A stretch of 64,000 nt of DNA. It comes from Patiria pectinifera. Lineage: Eukaryota > Echinodermata > Asteroidea > Valvatida > Asterinidae. Within the stretch, counting starts at the first letter, position 1. The number at the start of each line of letters is the position of its first letter. The notes beneath the pieces were generated by a model. The model saw nothing but the letters and a program-made list of their open reading frames with translations. It did not search any database and had not been told where the DNA came from. The stretch spans positions 21,443,430 to 21,507,429 of the forward strand of contig CM057129.1 of assembly GCA_029964075.1 (NCBI GenBank), given 5' to 3'. A program made the translations under genes and the position numbers. Shown here one piece after another: positions 1 through 9,700 of this stretch.

Positions 1-611
1 ATATTCCACAGGTTTCTTCAGGCTTGCGAGCTACAGTGCCTAGGGCGCTTTTGAGGAATCCTTGGTTTCATATATGTACCAGAAGTGATCAATAATAACA
101 ATAATAACAATAATAAAAATCACGATTTCAGAGACTTTTCGTACTGTCCAAAACTTTGTATTTAACCTGGGTCTAACCCCAAAATTTTGGCAAGACCTTT
201 TATACTAAAAGAATCACACACAGCTTCTACCAGGGTACAAGGTTGCAGTGCTCTACACAGGTAAAATTCAGCTCTGGTGGTACCAGGTTTAAGATGTTCT
301 ACACGGGTAGAAAATCAGAAATTACGGGTAACCCATGTACAAACCAGTATGCATGTACATGTTTATGTGAGAATGGCCTTCCTCAACCCATGATCAAGGC
401 CCCCCCCCCTCCACCCCACCAGCGGATGTCCGTGCCCCCGGGTGCCCCCCCCCCATCCCATTTGAAATCTTGAACTGAGCAAACATTTTTACTGCCCCCT
501 TTAAAAAAAATGTTAAATTGTGTACCCCAGGTGCCTCCCTGGAAGTTTAACCCTAGTTACGTCATTGGTAGGCCAAACTTTAGTGTGAAAAGTCTTTAGA
601 CAGCAACTTAC
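1..611. other. Left flank, intron of the ADH-like gene
   Basis: This stretch is downstream of the last visible ADH-like exon in transcription order. It contains C-runs near 402-455 and an AT-rich AATAATAAC stretch near 92-118. I see no convincing exon, RNA gene or element boundary; a short terminal exon could be missed. Confidence 0.4.
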
Positions 612-744
612 CGGACTGAATTGGGCTTCCCCCGAACAGCGGGACCATCTTCAATCTGTTGGGCTTGGGATCTGAGCAGTAGATCTTGCCAAAGCCAGCA
701 TCGTGTAGTAAGGCACAGGCGTAGATCCCTAACAGCCCTGCACC
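612..744 (-). CDS. ADH-like exon 4 (Rossmann motif)
   Basis: This 133-nt exon starts after CACACAG with GAGLLGIYACALLHDAGFGK, the glycine-rich dinucleotide-binding turn. It continues with IYCSDPKPNRLKMVPLFGGS and ends in phase 1 at a GTAAGT donor. No next exon could be recognised with confidence between 1 and 611. Confidence 0.87.
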
Positions 745-3700
745 CTGTGTGAGAGATAAAAAAAAAAAAAATCAGGAAATTCCACGATTCATTGTAATTT
801 TTGAATTATCAATATTTCAGCAAACGTGTCAAAACTGCAGAACTACCTTTGTGTGAAAGAAAATAGGTCAATTATCAAGGCATTGATAGACGAGTGTTAA
901 TTAGTCACCTCAACTCATGTTACATTTTTAAAACAATACAATTAAACAAAACATGTGGGGTTAAACAGAAAACAAAGTCTTCACTAAAATGATCCCAAAA
1001 AAAAAATAGACTTAATGTTGTATGTTTTCAAATGCTCCACATTTACAAGAACAAACATAAAATAAAATTGAAAATCATACACGACCAAAGACAACAGAAA
1101 GGGAAACGACGGCAAATTTATGACAACAAAAAGAGGAAACCAAATCTGGTAAGTATTGGGGTAAACACCACAACATAATTTTGAGAATCAAAAGTTTGTC
1201 TTCCATTAGTTATTTGTTTTTAACAAAATATTCACTCAGTTGAAACCAACAGCTCACATTTTGCAGAGCTGCTGGGCAGACAAATGTGCTCTGCACGGAA
1301 CTAATACGGTTTCTTTAGTCTTTGAAGTCATGTAGACCAAAATAAACAGTGAATCATGACACTTGTGATTCTTCACCATCTTTGTGTTTCAGGTATATCA
1401 ACACAAAGTTTTCCCACCCTGTCTTTCCAGAGCTATGTATCAAACCCATTCTTTCTTTTTCTTTTTGTTTGCAGGAATTGGTAAGCAATTCATTTTCTTG
1501 ATGATGTCTCATTGAGATACATTTAGGGTTGTTTTCTTGGGGGAAACACAAATATCAGATAAGATTCGAAGGTTTGCACATTGAAGCTTAAAGGTAGTAA
1601 TAAGATCAAGCTTTACGGTAGCACCATATGACAAATCTCTTCTGTGAATTTGTGAGGTTCCTGAAAGAACCGAGAGAAACTCAACGTTTCGGACAGTATG
1701 CTCTGCTCATTGCCAGGAGACAAAAATACCCTCAAAAATCTGTTTTCTCATGTATTGTGTGGTTAATTCAGAAACATTGGTAGATTTATTTCTCTTTTTG
1801 TTTTGTTTCTGTAAACCTGGGGGGAGGAAATATATTTGCTCTTAATTAATCTGCCAATATTACTTTGAGTTTTGCAGCATGACAGATGGCTTGATGATAT
1901 TCCAACACATCTGATCATACTTTAAATTCTCTCACTTTTTTCCAGTCACTTGGCCATTTCCATTCCATTATAAGGATCTCACATTGCACCTTTTTATCAG
2001 TGAAAATCTACACGATACTGACATTTGACTGCTATTTTCAGACATCTAATGTTGCGAATCTAATCAAGTCATTTCATGCATCCATTTTCTGATGGCAAGA
2101 AGTAGAAAGCCTTCAAGTTAAATTTTTACATCTCCTCATATTGATGTTACTTGCTCGCCACACGTGACTGGCCTAACTCGTTTACCGCTTGCGTCACTGG
2201 TGATAATTTTCAAGCTTCAATGCCAATGCCTGCCGTTCTTACAGCGAGCATTTCAGAGTCAATTCACAAGGCCACAGACTACTGTTTCAGGAATATTCAG
2301 CAGGAGAGGGAATTTGTACCATGCGCTGACAGTCACTGATGTAGGGAGGAATTTTGCAATCGATTTAAAAGCAGTGGGAATGAAAATACATATTGTAATG
2401 AAAATTTCTTGAAGTGCACATTTCACTCGGAGAGTCAACATGGTCAAGGCCATTGTATTGACATACAGGATAAAAACACATACAACTATTTTTCCAAAAA
2501 ATGTTTTTCATTTCACTTCAATCTTTCTTCTATCTTAAGAATTGTAGGATCATGTGTACTTGAGTGCTGCATTAAAATAAATTAAATGCATGGTGACGTA
2601 CGCGTACATGTTAGTTAAAAACAAAAGGAACAAAACAAAACAAACACATTATGTTTCTCAGATGGTTTGATAGTAGAATTATATTGTACCTGTTAAATCC
2701 ATTGATTTCCTTCCTGCATAAGAAAAGCAGTTACATACATGCCAAGCAGATTAAAAAAGAACAACTGTTAAATTCGCATATTACAACACATAGCTCATTC
2801 AGTTGAGTACACGACAATATGCAAGAAGAAAAGAAAGAAAAAAAGTACATGTAAGGCCAATCACATTGATTTTTAGGTTTTCATCACTTAAGATTGAAAA
2901 AAAAAAATGGTCGGGAGGGGAATTTATATTTCATTAATTCCACTTTTTCACATTCAAAGTGAATTGAGGGGACAACGTCAGATACATGGTACAAAACCTA
3001 AAAGAAGACACAACAAACGTGAAAACTACTAATTACTAAATATTGATTAAGTACCAGTCAGCTGTTTAATGACCTAGGGATTGTGTCTAGTATCTAGAAA
3101 CGATAATGAACCTCATAGTTTATAGCAGACTATCGGTAGGTTTACAGTTGACTGAGTACAATAAAATTCAGACAAAATGCACATGTTCAGCCAATTTTGA
3201 GGAAACTTTTTTATTCAAATTTCACTAGAAACAGTCGTTACAAGTCTTATAATAATAATAATAATTTGGGAGGCTAATCATCCTTACTCGCAGCTGATAT
3301 GCTGAATTGCGAAGGACGCGGCTACAACGTGGTCGGGCCGCTGGCACGTGAAGGCGCCTATGGCTGCCGGCCACATCGACCCATATATGACCACGGAGCA
3401 CAGCCTGAGATCGAAAGTGTTTGATTTTTCCGGAGGGAGGAAAACCGGAGGGCCCAGAGAAAAACCCTCGTGGCACAGGAGAGAACCAACGCACAACTCT
3501 ACTCACATGCGATTCGCGGCCAGGATTCGAACCGTGGTCACCTTCGTGAGAGGTGAGCGCTTTAGGCACAAGCCACCCATGCCACCCAACATAAGTCTTA
3601 CGATCATCACAACCTGAATTCCACTGAATACCCTTCTTCATGGAAAAAAACACAAAATCCCTGGGACATTAATCCCAAACCATGGCATGAAAACCTTCAC

Positions 3701-6700
3701 TCCACATGTAATCGATTATGTAGGCAATTACGAAAGGCATGATGCAGGGTTCAAACAAACAATCAAACACCCCAACACCCCCAACAAACCAACCAACAAA
3801 CCAACCAACAAACAAACCAACAAACAAACAAACAAACAAACAAACACCCCCCCCCAACACCCCCAACAAACCAACCAACCAACAAACAAACAAACAACGC
3901 AACAATTGGCCTACCCTTGCCTTGCCAGCTAGATGTCAAACTTTGAACTTTAAAAACTTTATGACCATGAGTATAGTACTGTACAACACGCGCTCACTGT
4001 TTGGTGTCTAGAGCATTGTCATATCAATACCACATCGGCTCGTCATGGTGCCCGACTATACGATGACGTATACATTTGCATAATAAATTTGCGCGATGTG
4101 CTATGTTAACGACAGTAAACAGCCGTATTTTGGCGGCGCAGACTCCTTTCGTATTCACTGGCGGATGATTAAATGGCTGTTTGTTGTCGTTATAAATACA
4201 TCAACACATCGCACGAATTGTTATGCTGGAGACGTTATCATTATTAGTCGGGAGCCATGACAGTACAGCTTGACGACCGCTAGTGCGCGATCTGGTTCGT
4301 TAGTAAAAACGTCATACACGTGCACACACCACTCATTAATAGCGCCCATTGGATAAACACTCAAGCTGCGTTAGCTTCCGGTTCCGTCGAGCTATGTTAC
4401 CGGTACATCGTGTGAAGTACGCATGGTTAAGTTGAGATGACAAATGAAACGAACCGGATATGGCATGCATAAACACCTCAGTAGGTTGTGCACAATGTTT
4501 GCATGCAAATCAGTGCGACCATGCCTGTGGATTTGGTGAGAAACTTGTCTGGAAAATACACTTTTTGGAGGGACTAAAACACACTTTCAGAAAACATGTA
4601 AAATATAAAAAATTGGGGCGGGAGTGAAAATTGAGGCAGGGGGTGATGAAAACCTAAAAATCAATGTTGATTGGCACAATCTTGGCAAATTAAAATTACC
4701 CCAAACCCCACCCCCTCACTTGATATGCCACTGAGCACACGATGACTATGAAAAAAAGTTTGTTTCATGGATGTGTTTGATAACCAGAAATTTAACCTGT
4801 GACTTTGAAAACTAACTGAAGTCTTCCATATGATCTGTGAGACTTCATCACTCCTGACCAGGCTTTACATTCATATTTAATTCCGAGAAAAAATTATCAA
4901 ATGAGTGTTACACAACTGAACAGGCACACACCATTTTGAGTAATTTTTCAGAGGGTGAAATTCAACATAAAAACTGCTAACATGAACTTAAACTGGGTCA
5001 TGAACTTTCAGCGGTCATGCAGAGTACCAATTCCTTCACAAATTTTCAATGAATTTTTTTTTATATAACATACAACATTTCACCCAGTGGTTTCTAAAGT
5101 CTTTGGGGGCCAATGGGGGATTCTCACGTGTCAATATCAATTCACAAGCATTTAATAAAAACAACTTCAATGAATTTGATGAAACTTGTATGATACAAGT
5201 ACATATTGGTGTGATGTTAATGAAGTTGCTGGATGTGCGTGACATTTTATATATTGGTCATGCTCATAAAAGATCATTAACTTTACACTGACCCTTTCCC
5301 CAAACTTCCCCTAGAATTGAAGGTTCCCGCTTGACTCACCTGAACAAGAACACTCTTCTGTGAGGCCCTCTTGTGCTCAAAACTGCCCATTGCATTCACC
5401 ATGGTTGCTAAGGCACAGTTGATGGGGGCGGCCATTTTGTCAGTGACATTGTCCGGTAGTTTGACGATGCGAGTGCCTTCGTGAAGAACGATGTGCGAAG
5501 CGTAGCAACCACTGAGGCCTGTCCGCACATGTATCGAGGAATGGCCGTACTATGCAAGAATGAAAACAAAATGGACAGCTTTCTAAATGATTTTATTAAC
5601 GGTAACTTTCTGTCTTAAATTCCAAGGGCGATATACCCTAGGGTATCTCAGCAATTGTAGAATACCCCTGATCAATATGGAGTGGGGCAGATAGGGGAAA
5701 TATTTGGGGGAATAGTGCCTTTGATGATACAAGCATGACATTTGGCACACAGTCAGAGTATGTCTAAAGAAACATATCTGGCTTAAATAGGGCCATCGCA
5801 AAATTGTCCTTTAAAAAAAATATGAGTGGAAAACAAGCAATTTTCAAAATTTTCAAAATAACTGTCATTGCTTGTTTTTCTACCTATATTTTTTCAAAGG
5901 ACAAATCTGTGATGGCCCTATAGCCAAATATCTTTCTCATGACATAGGCCTACTCTGACTGTATCATCAACAAAGGCACAATCCCATCACCTATCTGCCG
6001 TACTATACCATTTGTATACATGGATTCACCTTGGAGGGGCTCCGATCCAATTGTCTACACAAAGCTACACATTTACAATTAACAAGAAAGTCTTTCAGGA
6101 TTTTTGCTTCAACAGAGTGACCTAAAAAAAGAACTGATGTTATGTCTGATTTCCCCCTCTACCTTAAAGAGCTTGGCACACTTCTGAGTCAGTCCCTGTG
6201 TGCATCTTTCACATTCGCCACAGCTGTCCATCACAGAGAACGTGATGCGGTCGCCGGGGCTCAGGTTGCCATGGTTACGCCTCTCATCATGGACAATTTC
6301 TGCCACTCCTTCGTGCCCAAGGATGCTGGAAACAAAGCGAGAGAAGTATTTTTTTCAGCAACTAGGAGCAACACTGGTTGAAACATGAGAAATGATTACA
6401 TACTGTAACAATGCCAATGCTGAATCTGGGGAAAAGAAATCCCTTAATGAGAAAAATTAATTAACGACAGAAAATATATGGATTTCAAGTATTAGATACT
6501 TTTTTGTTACAGAAATGAGAAAAGAAAATGGATGGATAATTTCAGCACTGCCCAGAATGGTTTCGTAAAATCAGGGGAAAATGTCTAATTTCAAGAAACG
6601 TTTTGTTGTCTCAATCCCTCGAAAAAAAAATTGGTGAAGAGTGAGACAGAATTATTTACTTTATAAGAAAGATATATCAAGAAATGTAAGAAGAACATTT

Positions 6701-9700
6701 TTGGCAGTGAGAGATTGAGATCGGTTGACAACATTATCTCCCTTTCAGACTTACAGACTCACGGTTAAACACAGTTCCATATTTTGAGTTCTTTATTTTC
6801 TCACACTGAGCAAATGTTGAAAAAGACCGTTCATCTACCCCAACTCCCGAAGCAATTTTCCAAGAAACCTGAATCCTCAAAAAATCCTCCACTGATTTAC
6901 AAATCAGCAGCGAAGTCTTTGTATAGGCCTATGCCTTTAAGGGAGCAACAAGCCGTATTAAAAGTGCATGTCTCTACTACCGGTACCTCCCTCAATTCTT
7001 CTAAATCTCCCAAATCCTCCTGGTGGATTTTGAGGGTTGTTGGAGGAAAAGTATTGATGTTGCATGGAATGAAAAACCAACTGGGCACGAAATGTACAAG
7101 TAGTCATTTTTCAGCAAAAACAATGAAAAATGTAAGTTTTTAAAGGCCCTGTTGACCATCATCAGGCATGAGATTTTTCAGACTTTTTTCTAAAAAGTGC
7201 AATCCGACTTTTTGAATCTGAGAGAAAGACATTATCAGGATACAATAAAATGCATCTTTCAGACCTTTCATTCAACTTTCAGACTGTTGTTTTAATTGAC
7301 AATCTCATCTTTGCATCATTTTCAATTCAAACTACAATGTACAAAAGGGTTATTTTTCTTTTTAATTTCATACTGGTTGAAAAAAAAACAAAAAAACCTG
7401 TAATTGTAGGACTCAGTCCAGGACTCAGACTGAAGTCGGTCTAGAGTCGCAATTTCGGTGGCTTGGACTTGACTCAAGTCACACTGGCAAAAGAGTTGGA
7501 CTCTCTGACCTGACTATTACGACTCGATAACAAATTAAATTTTGGCCTGGATTGTGCTGGAGGATTTGCAGGATTGAGGCAGTGGTCACCCCTCCAAAGT
7601 CCAAGGACCACATTCATGAAATAACAGAATTTTGTTAAATTGAGGCTGTATGCAAGTTCTACATGGAGACAGAGGATTTTGAAGGATTGAGGTTGCATCC
7701 TGGCAAAAATGCCTCTATTATTAGGGTCGTGACTCGGTCTCGAACCAAGTGACTTGACTATGGATAATGTTGCTCAAAGACGTTCTGAACTGAATACAAC
7801 AGCCTACTGGGTACGACAAATGCACCTGATGAGAATTAGCACAAGTAAAGAGTTCTGAGTGCCTTTCAATAGAACTGTTTCGTTTTGAGTTTAACCTGCG
7901 GCCACATAAATTTATGCCATGCTGCACTGCAGACCACTCAACAGCAGCCCCAGGTGAGGATGGGCCATTAATTGCAATTTTAATGCAATTTATCTGGAAA
8001 TCTAGATGGAACAGCCGGCTGATAAATGCTGACGTGCACTGGCATAAAGCGTAGGTTAATCTGATACACAAATACACAATATCACTTCAATTTCAAACAT
8101 TTCTGAATGCATGCGTGTACAGTTTAACATTTCTTTTTTTTTGGGAAGGGGGTGGTTTTACCTATTTCTTTATTGTGTAACATAAAAGTTATCAATATAA
8201 AAAGTTTTTAAAAAAAATTAGAAAAAATTACAGGATTTTATTCTTGAGATATCAAATTGCCTTTCACATTTCATTTAGCATTTCAAAAAGTACCAAAAAA
8301 CCAGTAAACTTCTCATGTTTTAAGGACATTTATTTAATGAATTTATAGTCTACTTGATGAGGCACTAACAGAGGATTTATTCACCGGAGAGAAATTAAGT
8401 GTGGCCTAATGACTAATGTCCAATTTGCGGTCTTGTTGTTATGTCTTGAGGTATTGTTCAACTGTTACTTTGTCGGGGAAACCCAAGCATTTTTTTTATT
8501 TCCAATTTACTGTCATTTGTGATGTTCTTTAGTCTTGTTACAATTCTATTTAATCTTAACAATAAAACTCTAATTTCATCCCTGCCAAATGATGTGTTCG
8601 AAGCAGTTGATTCCACCTGCAAATAGAGCTAAAAACTGTTCTCTTTTAGCTCTTTTTACAGCGAACAAAACTTTTATCACTAACTTTAAATTTGTTCATT
8701 TAAGTATTAAATTCAATATTTTTCTAACACTTTTATTCAAGTGTGTCACAAAAAAATAAAGTTGACTTCAAAATCTGGAATTTTTTTCTCCAAAAATACA
8801 TTTTTTTTCAGATTCCACGGGAAAATGATTGCCAAATTGAAGCTTTCAACCCTGGATTTATAGCCGTAGTTTTAAAATACTAGGGAAGGTTTGATTATTA
8901 ATGCATGCTGGATTGCATGATAATTTAATTAGCTTGCTGTCCCAATTTTCAAATAGGTTACATGTATATGATATGGCATTGTGTATTGCACATTATGCAG
9001 AGGAGATATCATTCAGTAAAAAGGCCTTTCGATCACTACCAATATGTAACTGATCCTCTGTTTGACAGTGATGCTGATAATGTAATCATCTTGTAACTCT
9101 CAAAGTATGATTGTATAAATTTTCTGGTCTGGAGCCCCACATCTGACTGACTTACATGCATAATTTTTACTCACTAGTTCTTTGTGTGTGTGCCCCAATT
9201 CCCCCAGTTTCCCCAGCATTGATATTTCCTGGTCTACATGTATATTTATCCAGTGTTATGTTTGGCCTTGATTTCCAATAGTGAGGGGAAAAATATTCCA
9301 ACAAGCTGTTCCCGGCCCATTGTGCATCCTTTCAAATGGAAAGCATCCACCATTTGGCCATACAGGCAGCATTTCATGATGTATATATATTGATCAGTGG
9401 CTGTATGTTTTTTGTATGCGGTCGCTGCAAACTAAATGTCAAAATATTCTTCAATATGTAATCAAATTATTGTTCACCGCTCCTGTTCCATCAGCATTTA
9501 ATTTTTTTACCTGATTTATGTTGCATAAATGGAAACCCTTTGTCATAGTAAACAAATGATTTATTTTTCAATCTTGAATTCAATTCTAAAATTTCACTGC
9601 AAATTCAACTACAGTACATACACACGTGTGTTTTTGTTTGGAACTCAATGCTTTTAATCTTTGCTTTGCTCAAATTTGACATCTGACAAGCTCAAAGTGA

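Larger units (their letters stand above)
745..5339. other. ADH-like intron between exons 3 and 4
   Basis: About 4.6 kb of intron. It holds the SINE (3250-3592), a CAAA/CCAA-type microsatellite (about 3757-3899) and a foldback element (4043-4260), listed separately. The remaining sequence is AT-rich and shows no supported gene. Confidence 0.7.

Noticed and set aside
3520-3592. Functional tRNA gene
   Set aside because: The A and B boxes belong to a SINE head with a tail and target duplication; no good acceptor stem pairing is evident.
3225-3653. 142-codon open frame on the minus strand
   Set aside because: It is a read-through of the SINE (B box and ATT tail), not a protein gene.
3687-4011. 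Overlapping open frames of Asn/Pro/Thr/Lys repeats
   Set aside because: They are translations of the CAAA/CCAA microsatellite and have no start context or domain.
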